This document shows, one piece after another, positions 35,942 to 44,252 of a DNA stretch of 64,000 nt. The notes under the pieces were generated by a model that was not told the DNA's origin, did no database searches, and worked only from the letters and a program-made list of their open reading frames with translations. Each line of letters starts with the position of its first letter. The stretch's first letter is position 1. The stretch spans positions 620,001 to 684,000 of the forward strand of contig NZ_CP116005.1 of assembly GCF_027941835.1 (NCBI RefSeq), written 5' to 3'. The DNA is from Sphingosinicella microcystinivorans (GTDB lineage: Bacteria; Pseudomonadota; Alphaproteobacteria; Sphingomonadales; Sphingomonadaceae). Position numbers and translations under genes: made by a program.

Positions 35942-37699
35942 TCATCGCATGGCCACATAGGTTCCCGGCGCATCGCCAAGCGGTGGTTGCGTCCCGCCCA
36001 TGGCAGGCGGAGCGACGCGCCCGGCCGAGCGCCCGGCCAACCATTGCTGCCATGCCGGCCACCAGGAGCCTTCGTTCAGCGGGGTCTCGGCACGCCACAA
36101 TTGCGGATCGATATAGCGATCGCCAGCGGCACGGGTCGCAATCTGGAAGCTGCGCCGGGGGTGCCCTGGCTCGCTGACGACGCCGGCGTTGTGCCCGCCG
36201 CTGGTCAGCACGAAGGTCAGCTCCGCATCACTGAGCAGATGCATCTTGTACACGGATGGCCAGGGAGCGACGTGATCGCGCACCGTGCCGACGATGAACA
36301 TGGGCACCTCGATGTCGGCCAGCGCCACGGGTCTCCCGCCGACGCGGTAGCGCCCCTCGGCCAGGTCGTTGTCCAGATACAAGCGCCGCAGGTACTCGCT
36401 GTGCATGCGGTACGGCATGCGGGTCACGTCGGCATTCCAGGCCATCAGGTCATTGAAGGTCTGGCGCTCACCCAACAGGTATTCACGCACCCGTCGCGAC
36501 CAGATCAGGTCGCGCGAGTTGAGCATCTGGAACGCGCCGGCCATCTGCCTGCCGTCGAGATAGCCCTTGTCCCACATACCGGCTTCAAGCCAGGCCAGTT
36601 GACTGTCGTCGATGAAGAGCGCGATCTCGCCCGATTCGCGGAAATCGATCTCCGACGCCAACAGCGTCAGGCTTTGCAGCCGCTCGTCGCCATCGCGCGC
36701 CATCGCGGCGGCGGCGATCGTGAGCAAGGTGCCGCCCAGGCAATAGCCCACTGCTTGCACTTTGCGCTCGGGCACGATGGCCGTGACCGCATCCAACGCG
36801 TCCATGACCCCCAGCCAGCGGTAATCCTCCAGACCGAGGTCGCGATCGGCCGCCGTCGGGTTCTTCCATGAAAGGATGAACACCGTGTGCCCCTGATCGA
36901 CCAGGTACTTCACCATCGAGTTGTGCGGCGACAGGTCGAGGATGTAGTACTTCATGATCCAGGACGGCACGATCAGTACCGGCTCCGCATGCACATCCGG
37001 CGTCGTGGGTGAGTACTGAATCAACTCGATCAGGTGGTTTCGAAACACCACCTTGCCTGGAGTGATCGCCACGTCCTTGCCCACCTCGAACCCTTCGACC
37101 CCTGCTGGCGCATCGTCGAGCGCGAGGCGTCGCGCATCGTCAAGGAAGTTCACGGCGCCGCGCCACAGGTTTGCGCCACCGCTTTGCGTGATGGCGTGCA
37201 GCACCTCGGGGTTGGTCCAGATGAAATTCGAAGGCGACCACATGTCCAGCCACTGCCGCCCAGCGAACGTGACCATGTTCTCGTGATGGCGCGACACGCC
37301 ACGCACGCCCGTGGTGGCGTTGTGCCACCACTGCTGCTGGAGCAAAAAACCCTGGTGAATCACGTTGAAGGGCCACTGCTGCCAAGCCGGGGCGGCAAAG
37401 CGCCGATCCTGCTCCAGGGGCTCGATGCAGGTCGGGCAATCGTGCGCGCTGGCAACACGCAAGGCATAGCGCGCAAGGCGTTGCTGTTTGTGCAAGCCCT
37501 TTTCGATCAAGCTGCGTTGCTTGCCTGGCGAAAGGCTCAGGTGCAGCGCCCAGTCGTACCAAGCCAGCAGGCCGGCCGCCGGTGACAACCCCCCCGTGCT
37601 GCGCGCCCGCCAAGCATTCGCAAGCGTATCCAGGGCGTCAGGGCGACAGGCTTCGGGCTGCGTCAGATCGGCCCTGCCATGTATTGCGACGTTGCTCAT
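35942..37699 (-). CDS. phaC: Class I poly(3-hydroxyalkanoate) synthase
   Basis: Polymerises (R)-3-hydroxyacyl-CoA into PHB granules. At 585 residues it is class I sized. The lipase-like box is G-Y-C-L-G-G with the catalytic Cys at 320. The Asp of V-R-D-H-V-A-P and the His of S-G-G-H-N-A-G complete the triad. The P-S-W-I-M-K-Y-Y-I-L-D-L block is typical of PhaC. The ATG at 37699 follows AAAGGCTGGAA, which rules out a longer non-ATG form. First gene of a leftward operon phaC-phaP-phaB-usp-pta; its promoter region contains a TetR-type AGTAA/TTACT inverted repeat. Confidence 0.95.
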   Translation of the reverse strand: MSNVAIHGRADLTQPEACRPDALDTLANAWRARSTGGLSPAAGLLAWYDWALHLSLSPGKQRSLIEKGLHKQQRLARYALRVASAHDCPTCIEPLEQDRRFAAPAWQQWPFNVIHQGFLLQQQWWHNATTGVRGVSRHHENMVTFAGRQWLDMWSPSNFIWTNPEVLHAITQSGGANLWRGAVNFLDDARRLALDDAPAGVEGFEVGKDVAITPGKVVFRNHLIELIQYSPTTPDVHAEPVLIVPSWIMKYYILDLSPHNSMVKYLVDQGHTVFILSWKNPTAADRDLGLEDYRWLGVMDALDAVTAIVPERKVQAVGYCLGGTLLTIAAAAMARDGDERLQSLTLLASEIDFRESGEIALFIDDSQLAWLEAGMWDKGYLDGRQMAGAFQMLNSRDLIWSRRVREYLLGERQTFNDLMAWNADVTRMPYRMHSEYLRRLYLDNDLAEGRYRVGGRPVALADIEVPMFIVGTVRDHVAPWPSVYKMHLLSDAELTFVLTSGGHNAGVVSEPGHPRRSFQIATRAAGDRYIDPQLWRAETPLNEGSWWPAWQQWLAGRSAGRVAPPAMGGTQPPLGDAPGTYVAMR

Positions 37700-38021
37700 T
37701 TCCAGCCTTTCATTTAGCGAGTAACATATTACTATCTTATCGCTCGCAGGAAAAGTTGCAAGCCTTCCGCAGGGGCGCAAAGTTTTTTCAGCCTTCACAA
37801 ACGCAATCACTGCCGCAGCTGAAGCTCCAGGCCCAACGATCACGCATCTTCCGATCTGCCTGATATGGGATCCAGCTTCTTGAGTTGCATCAAGTTGACC
37901 GATCCGCTCTCCGTATGAAAGGCCCGCAGTTCTGTCTCATCCGACAAGTTTCCGATCTTGCGTCATGGTCATTTTACGTGTTACGATAGTAATAGATCAC
38001 TTACTACATGGAGTCTGAATC
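37700..38021. promoter_or_regulatory. Divergent control region between phaC and the TetR gene
   Basis: No gene lies in these 322 bases. Near the phaC side is AGTAACATATTACTA (37720-37734), an AGTAA/TTACT inverted pair. Near the TetR start is AGTAATAGATCACTTACTA (37988-38006). Read inverted, the latter matches 18 of 19 bases of the palindrome at 30884-30902. The second site ends about 15 bases before the TetR start codon and would block its own transcription. Both sides are therefore probably repressed by the TetR protein (inference). Confidence 0.65.
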
Positions 38022-38630
38022 GTGAGCCAACGCCCCCAGTACCTGTCCGCCGAAGATCGGCGCGCGGCCACAGTGCAAGCCGTGGTTGATCTGGCAGCCG
38101 AGCAAAACCCGGCCGAGATCACGACCACGGCGATTGCCGACCGAATGGGCTTGACGCAGGGCGCGTTGTTTCGTCACTTCCCCAACAAGGAAGCCATCGT
38201 GGAAGCCACGATGTCCTGGGTCGGCGAACGCCTTCTGGTCAGCGTGGACAAGGCGGCCGAAGGCGCCGCATCTCCTGGCGCGGCGCTCGAAGCCATGTTC
38301 ATGACGCACATCGACTTCGTGTCCAAGCACCCGGGCGTGCCACGCATGCTGTTCGGAGAGTTGCAGCGCTCTGGCGAGACGCTCGCCAAGCGCATGGTGC
38401 AAACCCTGATCCGCCAGTACGAGCAGCGCCTGCGCCGCCTGATGGAAGCGGGCAAGGCGCAGGGCGAGCTGGATGCGGATCTGGACGTGGATGCCGCCGC
38501 CGTGCTGTTCATCGGCACGATCCAGGGGCTGGTCATGCAGTCCCTGCTGGCCGGCAAGGTCAGTCGGATTCGTCGCGATGCGCCCGCCGTGTTCGCCATC
38601 TATCGCCGTGGCATCGAAAGCGGCACATGA
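38022..38630 (+). CDS. TetR/AcrR-family regulator (CecR-like position)
   Basis: A 202-residue repressor-type regulator. The N-terminal TetR helix-turn-helix is visible (I-T-T-T-A-I-A-D-R-M-G-L-T-Q-G-A-L-F-R-H-F-P-N-K-E-A). An all-helical ligand domain follows. The start is GTG at 38022, since the ATG 14 bases upstream hits a stop at once. It heads an efflux operon laid out like E. coli cecR-ybhGFSR and diverges from the PHB operon. The paired operators suggest it governs both. Confidence 0.9.
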   Translation: MSQRPQYLSAEDRRAATVQAVVDLAAEQNPAEITTTAIADRMGLTQGALFRHFPNKEAIVEATMSWVGERLLVSVDKAAEGAASPGAALEAMFMTHIDFVSKHPGVPRMLFGELQRSGETLAKRMVQTLIRQYEQRLRRLMEAGKAQGELDADLDVDAAAVLFIGTIQGLVMQSLLAGKVSRIRRDAPAVFAIYRRGIESGT

Positions 38631-38692
38631 AGCACCCGTCCAGTCCTCAAACGGCACGACGATCCAGCAAACCCTCCGAAGAACCGGGAGCA

Positions 38693-39118
38693 ATGAACAT
38701 GACAGCACACAACGGGCGCGGCATCTGGATGCGTGTGATCGCCCTGATTGCCATCGGTTTTGGCCTGATGACCATCCGGGAAGGCGGCGCCGTCCTGTTT
38801 TATGACGGTGCAGGGCGTGACGCGGCCGGAAGCTATGTGCCCTTCGTGCTTTGGTTCAACTTTCTGGCCGGGTTCGCCTACGTCATCGCTGGCGTCGGGT
38901 TGTGGATGCGTCGGCGCTGGGCCACATGGCTGGCCATGGCCATCGCAGTTGCGACGGCACTCGTATTCCTGGCCTTCGGAGTGCATGTGGCGCTCGGCGG
39001 CGCCTGGGAGCGGCGCACGGTCATTGCCATGACGCTGCGCACGCTGGTGTGGGTCGGCATCGCGGCCATTGCTTGGCGTCGATCAACGGCGAATGCACCG
39101 GCCACGCGCGAGCAGTGA
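38693..39118 (+). CDS. Four-helix integral membrane protein of unknown function
   Basis: A 141-residue protein with four predicted transmembrane helices (about residues 13-30, 50-70, 75-97 and 108-127) and short charged loops with R-R-R-W. I do not recognise the family. The ATG at 38693 follows GGGAG. It lies between the TetR gene and the membrane-fusion protein, so it may be a small accessory to the efflux system. Confidence 0.65.
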   Translation: MNMTAHNGRGIWMRVIALIAIGFGLMTIREGGAVLFYDGAGRDAAGSYVPFVLWFNFLAGFAYVIAGVGLWMRRRWATWLAMAIAVATALVFLAFGVHVALGGAWERRTVIAMTLRTLVWVGIAAIAWRRSTANAPATREQ

Positions 39119-39145
39119 GCATCTTTTTTTAGTGGAAACCCATCC

Positions 39146-40186
39146 ATGACAACTCCGAACCTCTCTACAAAAAAAACCCGTTGGGTCGTGATCATTGTTG
39201 CCCTGCTCGTTCTTGGCGGTGCACTGGCGTTCTGGTTCACGCGCGGCCATGACAATCAAGATGCATTGCGCCTCTACGGCAACGTCGACATCCGCGAGGT
39301 TCAATTGGCTTTCCGCCAGCCCGGGCGCGTCACGCAGATGGCTTTTGACGAGGGTGATTCCGTCACTGCCGGCGCGCGCCTGGCCACGCTCGACGCGCAG
39401 CCATATCAAGACGCCCTTGCAGCCGCACAAGCCCAGGTACAGGTGGCGCAGGCGGAGCTGACCAAGCTGCGCCGCGGCCTGCGACCTCAGGAAATCACCC
39501 AGGCACGCGAGGCGCTTAAGAAAGCGCAGGCGCTCGCCCTCGATGCCGAGCGCAACTTTCAGCGCCAGAGCAGCCTGTTGGCGTCGGGTGCAAGCAGCCA
39601 GCGCACGGTCGATGCTGCCCGCACCGCAAGAGATCAGTCGGTTGCGGGCGTCGAATCAGCCAAGGCCGCCCTGTCGCAAGCATCCGAAGGCTTTCGCAAG
39701 GAAGACATTGCCGCAGCAGAGGCTCGCCTTGCAGCGGCGCAGGCAGCCGCAGCGCAAGCCACTACATCTCTGGCGGACACTGAACTCATGGCACCCAGCG
39801 ATGGAACCATCATCGCGCGGGTGCGTGAACCCGGCAGCATGGTGGCCAGCCAGAGTGCGGTCTACAGCCTGAGCCTGGACAAGCCCGTGTACGTGCGCGC
39901 CTACGTGGGCGAGCGGGATCTGGGCCGCATCGCACCGGGCACGGCGGTGCACGTCAAGAGCGATTCCGGGGAAAAGATCTATCGCGGCCAGATCGGTTTC
40001 ATCTCGCCGCGCGCCGAATTCACGCCCAAGACAGTGGAGACGACGGACTTGCGCACGGATCTGGTGTATCGCCTGCGCATCGTCATTGACGAGGCCGACA
40101 GCGACGCCGCCTTGCGTCAGGGTATGCCGGTGACGATCGCGGTCGATGCCAAACCAGCCTCCAGCACGCGCGTGGGAGAACGTTGA
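39146..40186 (+). CDS. HlyD-family membrane fusion protein (YbhG-like)
   Basis: A 346-residue periplasmic adaptor with an N-terminal membrane anchor (I-I-V-A-L-L-V-L-G-G-A-L-A-F-W). A lipoyl/barrel domain and a long coiled-coil hairpin follow (Ala/Gln-rich, about residues 85-210). The beta-barrel return contains A-P-S-D-G-T-I. It would connect the inner-membrane ABC transporter to the outer-membrane factor encoded four genes downstream. Length and order match YbhG. The stop is one base from the next start. Confidence 0.9.
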   Translation: MTTPNLSTKKTRWVVIIVALLVLGGALAFWFTRGHDNQDALRLYGNVDIREVQLAFRQPGRVTQMAFDEGDSVTAGARLATLDAQPYQDALAAAQAQVQVAQAELTKLRRGLRPQEITQAREALKKAQALALDAERNFQRQSSLLASGASSQRTVDAARTARDQSVAGVESAKAALSQASEGFRKEDIAAAEARLAAAQAAAAQATTSLADTELMAPSDGTIIARVREPGSMVASQSAVYSLSLDKPVYVRAYVGERDLGRIAPGTAVHVKSDSGEKIYRGQIGFISPRAEFTPKTVETTDLRTDLVYRLRIVIDEADSDAALRQGMPVTIAVDAKPASSTRVGER

Positions 40187-40187
40187 G

Positions 40188-41963
40188 ATGCAGGCAAACG
40201 CAGCCATGACTGCCACGCCGACGAGCGCGAGCGCCGATGTCGCCGCCGTCGTTATCGAAGGCGTGGACAAGCATTTCGGCAAGGTGCAGGCCCTGCGGAA
40301 CTTGAGCGCGCACATCCACTATGGGCGGCTGACGGGTCTGGTCGGCCCGGACGGAGCCGGCAAGACGACGCTGATGCGGATTCTGACCGGCCTGCTGGTG
40401 CCCAATGCCGGCCGCGTCACCCTGGCCGGCTATGACGTGGTCAAGGACAACGACGCCATTCACGTGGCCAGCGGCTACATGCCACAGCGCTTCGGCCTGT
40501 ACGAAGACCTGTCGGTGATGGAGAACATGCGCCTGTATGCGCAGCTGCGCGGCATGGATGCGGATCGCAATGCCGATCTATTTGCCGAGTTGCTGGACTT
40601 CACGCGGCTGGGACCTTTTACGAAGCGCTTGGCCGGCAAGCTCTCCGGCGGCATGAAGCAGAAGCTTGGCCTGGCCTGTGCGCTCATGGCGCGGCCCAAG
40701 GTGCTGCTGCTGGACGAGCCCGGCGTGGGCGTTGACCCGGTCAGCCGCCAGGATTTGTGGCGCATGGTGCAGGCACTGACCGATGAGGGCATGGCCGTGG
40801 TCTGGTCTACCGCCTATCTGGACGAGGCCGAGCGCTGCGAGAGCGTGCTGTTGCTGAACCAGGGGCAGCTCTTGTTCGATGGCCCGCCGCAAGCACTGAC
40901 CGCGCAGCTCGAAGGCCGCAGCTTCCGCCTGGAAAACGTCGGCGCCGAGCGCCGGGCGGTTCTGACCGAGGCACTCGATCTGGAGAGCGTGAGCGATGGC
41001 GTGATCCAGGGCGCCGGCGTGCGCGTGGTACTGCGCGAGGGTGCGCAGGCAAGCCAAATCCAGTCGCTGGCTGATCGTGCCCAAGTGCAGCTGGCCCGGG
41101 TGCCCGCGCGCTTCGAAGACGCCTTCATCGATCTCCTCGGTGGCGGCCCCGGCGGCACTTCGACACTGGCCGAACGCCTGTCACCGGTCGAACTGGGCTC
41201 GGACATTGCCGTCTCCTGCCGCAATCTCACCAAGCGCTTCGGCGAGTTCACCGCCACCGACCAGGTCAGCTTCGAGGTGCGCAAAGGCGAAATCTTCGGT
41301 CTGCTCGGCCCCAATGGCGCCGGCAAGTCCACCACCTTCAAGATGCTGTGCGGCCTGTTGAAACCCACTGCGGGCGAGGCGCACGTGGTGGGGCACGATC
41401 TGCGCCGCGCCACCGGCGCGGCCAAGAGCCGGCTCGGCTACATGGCGCAGAAATTCTCGCTCTACGGCCTGCTGTCGGTGCAGCAGAACCTGGAGTTCTC
41501 GGCCGGCGTCTACGGGTTGGAGGGCAACACCCGGCGCGAGCGCATCGGGGAAATGATCGAAACCTTCGATCTGGGCGACTGGTTGTCCGCCACGCCAGAT
41601 TCCCTGCCGCTGGGGCACAAACAGCGCCTGGCGCTGGCCTGCTCGCTCATGCATCGGCCTCCCGTGTTGTTCCTGGATGAGCCTACTTCGGGCGTGGATC
41701 CGATCACCCGGCGCGAATTCTGGACCCACATCAACGGCCTGGCGCGCAAGGGCGTGACCATCATGGTCACCACCCACTTCATGGACGAGGCCGAATACTG
41801 CGACCGCGTCGCCATGCTCTCTCGCGCGCGCCTGATCGCGCTCGACACGCCCGATGCGCTCAAGCGTGCCGCCGCGAATGCCGAACATCCCGACCCGACC
41901 ATGGAGGACGCCTTCATTCACCTGGTGGAGTCTGCCGACCGTGAGATGGAGGTTGCCGCATGA
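40188..41963 (+). CDS. ABC exporter ATPase with two nucleotide-binding domains (YbhF-like)
   Basis: A 591-residue tandem ATPase. The first domain has Walker A G-P-D-G-A-G-K-T (53-60) and a canonical L-S-G-G-M signature. The second has Walker A G-P-N-G-A-G-K-S, but its signature reads L-P-L-G-H instead of LSGGQ. Walker B L-F-L-D-E-P-T-S-G-V-D-P is intact. The odd second signature is also seen in the YbhF/RbbA group. It would energise the two downstream permeases. The ATG at 40188 is used; one six codons later is possible. Confidence 0.92.
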   Translation: MQANAAMTATPTSASADVAAVVIEGVDKHFGKVQALRNLSAHIHYGRLTGLVGPDGAGKTTLMRILTGLLVPNAGRVTLAGYDVVKDNDAIHVASGYMPQRFGLYEDLSVMENMRLYAQLRGMDADRNADLFAELLDFTRLGPFTKRLAGKLSGGMKQKLGLACALMARPKVLLLDEPGVGVDPVSRQDLWRMVQALTDEGMAVVWSTAYLDEAERCESVLLLNQGQLLFDGPPQALTAQLEGRSFRLENVGAERRAVLTEALDLESVSDGVIQGAGVRVVLREGAQASQIQSLADRAQVQLARVPARFEDAFIDLLGGGPGGTSTLAERLSPVELGSDIAVSCRNLTKRFGEFTATDQVSFEVRKGEIFGLLGPNGAGKSTTFKMLCGLLKPTAGEAHVVGHDLRRATGAAKSRLGYMAQKFSLYGLLSVQQNLEFSAGVYGLEGNTRRERIGEMIETFDLGDWLSATPDSLPLGHKQRLALACSLMHRPPVLFLDEPTSGVDPITRREFWTHINGLARKGVTIMVTTHFMDEAEYCDRVAMLSRARLIALDTPDALKRAAANAEHPDPTMEDAFIHLVESADREMEVAA

Positions 41964-43129
41964 ACGTCGTTGAGAAACACAAGGACGGCGCTGGCCCGAT
42001 GCAGGGCGACTTGCGCCGTTTTGACCTGCGGCGCCTGGTGGCCTTGGTCACCAAGGAAAGTTATCAGGCGTTGCGTGACCCATCCACTTTGTTGATCGCC
42101 TTCGTGCTGCCGGTGGTGTTGCTGCTGCTGTTTGCCTATGCAGTGTCGCTGGATGCGAAGGATGTTCGTGTCGGTGTCGTGCTGGAGTCGCCCGGTGCGG
42201 CAGCGCAGGAACTGGCGGCGGCGTTTTCCGGGACGCGCTTCCTCGATGTGCACTTCGCCCATGATCGCCGCGAAGTGGCCGAGCAGCTCGTCTCCGGTGC
42301 GCTGCGCGGCTACGTCGTCATTCCGCAGGATTTCGAACAACGCTTGGCCCAGCGCGGCAGCGAGCCGCTGGTGCAGATCGTCACCGATGGCTCCTACCCC
42401 AACACCGCCAACTATGTCGAAAACTACGCTCGCGGCGTGGTGCAGACGTGGCGCGCCGGGCTGGATGTCGCAGCACCCGCGCAGTCCGTCGTGCTGGAGC
42501 CGCGCTACTGGTTCAACCCCGAGCTGGAAAGCCGGCGCGCGCTGATTCCGGGCGCGATTGCCATCGTCATGACCATCATCGGCACCATGTTGACCGCGCT
42601 GGTGGTGGCGCGCGAATGGGAGCGCGGCACCATGGAGGCGGTGCTCTCCACGCCGGCCTCGGTGGCGGAGATATTGATCGGCAAGCTGCTGCCGTACTTC
42701 GTGCTCGGCATGCTGTCCACACTGGGCGCGGCCGCACTGGCCGTGTTCGTGTTCGGCGTCCCGATGCGTGGCTCGCTGGCGGCGTTGCTGCTTTTGTCCG
42801 CCGTGTTCATGGTGCCGGCGCTGGGCCAGGGTCTGCTGATCTCGTCCCTGGCGCGTAACCAGTTCCTGGCGGCGCAGATTGCGCTGTTCACGGGCTTTCT
42901 GCCGGCTTTCATGCTGTCGGGCTTTTTGTACGAGATCGATGCCATGCCGGCGCCGATCCGCGCCATCACCCGAGCGGTTCCGGCGCGCTACTTCGTCGAC
43001 TCGCTCAAAACCGTGTTTCTCGCCGGCGACATCTGGGCCGTATTCCTGCCCAATCTGGCAGCCATGGCGGCGATCGGGGCTGTGTTCTTCATCATCGCCA
43101 AGCGCGCCACGCGCAAGAACCTGGAGTGA
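41960..43129 (+). CDS. ABC-2 type permease (YbhS-like)
   Basis: A 389-residue inner-membrane permease. A first transmembrane helix (about 34-54) is followed by a large periplasmic domain of about 130 residues. Five more helices include the ABC-2 signature region E-R-G-T-M-E-A-V-L-S-T-P. It overlaps the ATPase gene by four bases. With the next gene it should form the heterodimeric membrane part of the exporter. Confidence 0.9.
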   Translation: MNVVEKHKDGAGPMQGDLRRFDLRRLVALVTKESYQALRDPSTLLIAFVLPVVLLLLFAYAVSLDAKDVRVGVVLESPGAAAQELAAAFSGTRFLDVHFAHDRREVAEQLVSGALRGYVVIPQDFEQRLAQRGSEPLVQIVTDGSYPNTANYVENYARGVVQTWRAGLDVAAPAQSVVLEPRYWFNPELESRRALIPGAIAIVMTIIGTMLTALVVAREWERGTMEAVLSTPASVAEILIGKLLPYFVLGMLSTLGAAALAVFVFGVPMRGSLAALLLLSAVFMVPALGQGLLISSLARNQFLAAQIALFTGFLPAFMLSGFLYEIDAMPAPIRAITRAVPARYFVDSLKTVFLAGDIWAVFLPNLAAMAAIGAVFFIIAKRATRKNLE

Positions 43130-43133
43130 AGCC

Positions 43134-44252
43134 ATGTTGACCTCCGCCTTCTCGTTCACCCGCCTGCGCGCCCAATTCATCAAGGAAGTGCTGAGCGTGC
43201 TGCGCGACCCGCGCAGCCGCATGGTGGTGTTCGTGCCGCCCATCCTGCAATTGCTGGTATTCGCCTTTGCCGCGACGCTGGAAGTGCGCAACGTCGACAT
43301 CGCCGTCTACAACCAGGACGCCGGACGCTGGTCGCACGAACTGGTGCAGCGCCTGGACAGCGCCCGCTTCGTCACCCACGTCCGGCATGTGGACAGCCAG
43401 CGGCAGTTGCACGAGATGATCGACCGGGGCGAGGTCATCGCCGCACTCGCCATTCCGGTGGACTTCTCGCGCACCATCGCCGCCGGTGGCAGTGGCAAGG
43501 CACAGGTGGTGGTCGATGGCCGCCGCAGCAACTCGGGCCAGATCACCGTGGCCTACCTGTCCACCATTGCCGCCGACGTCGGCGCCGAGGTTGTGCCCGA
43601 CGCGCAGGCACCGACGCCGGTGGTCGTGCGCCACTGGTTCAACCCGAACCTGGTCTACCGCTGGTTCATCGTGCCCGGCTTGACCGGCATCCTGGCACTG
43701 TTCAGCGCGCTGCTCATCACCTCGCTGTCGATCGCGCGCGAGCGCGAGCTTGGAACCTTCGACCAGCTGCTGGTGTCGCCCACCTCCACGCCGGAAATCA
43801 TTATTTCCAAGTCGTTGCCGGCACTGGCGATCGGCACGCTACTCGGCCTGTTCATGATCAGCGCAGGCGTGTTCCTGTTCGGCATTCCGTTCACCGGCTC
43901 GTTCGCACTGCTGCTCGCCAGCCTGGTGCTGTTCATCCTGTCGGTGGTCGGCATCGGCCTGATGATTTCCGCAGTCAGCATGACGCAGCAGCAGGCCATC
44001 CTGGGTGCGTTCGCCATCGGCGTGCCGGCGGTGCTGATGTCAGGCTTTGCGACGCCGGTGGAAAACATGCCCCTCGTCCTGCAATGGATGGCCCAGGCCA
44101 TTCCACTGACCCACTTCCTCATCATCGTCGAAGGCAGCTTCCTCAAGGCCATGCCGCCCGGCGACATTCTCGCCAGCCTCTGGCCGTTGGCGGTCATCGC
44201 CCTCGCCACGCTGACGATGGCCACCGTATTCGTCCGAGGACGCCTGCAATGA
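43134..44252 (+). CDS. ABC-2 type permease (YbhR-like)
   Basis: A 372-residue permease with the same layout as its upstream paralogue: one N-terminal helix, a periplasmic domain (about 50-170) and a five-helix bundle with E-R-E-L-G-T-F-D-Q-L-L-V-S-P. The ATG at 43134 lies four bases after the previous stop. E. coli YbhFSR exports cations and some drugs; the substrate here is unknown. Confidence 0.9.
   Translation: MLTSAFSFTRLRAQFIKEVLSVLRDPRSRMVVFVPPILQLLVFAFAATLEVRNVDIAVYNQDAGRWSHELVQRLDSARFVTHVRHVDSQRQLHEMIDRGEVIAALAIPVDFSRTIAAGGSGKAQVVVDGRRSNSGQITVAYLSTIAADVGAEVVPDAQAPTPVVVRHWFNPNLVYRWFIVPGLTGILALFSALLITSLSIARERELGTFDQLLVSPTSTPEIIISKSLPALAIGTLLGLFMISAGVFLFGIPFTGSFALLLASLVLFILSVVGIGLMISAVSMTQQQAILGAFAIGVPAVLMSGFATPVENMPLVLQWMAQAIPLTHFLIIVEGSFLKAMPPGDILASLWPLAVIALATLTMATVFVRGRLQ

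Noticed and set aside
41918..43300. A 460-codon minus-strand frame opposite the first permease
   Set aside because: His/Gln/Arg-rich shadow without hydrophobic or domain structure. The permease on the plus strand fits its operon exactly.
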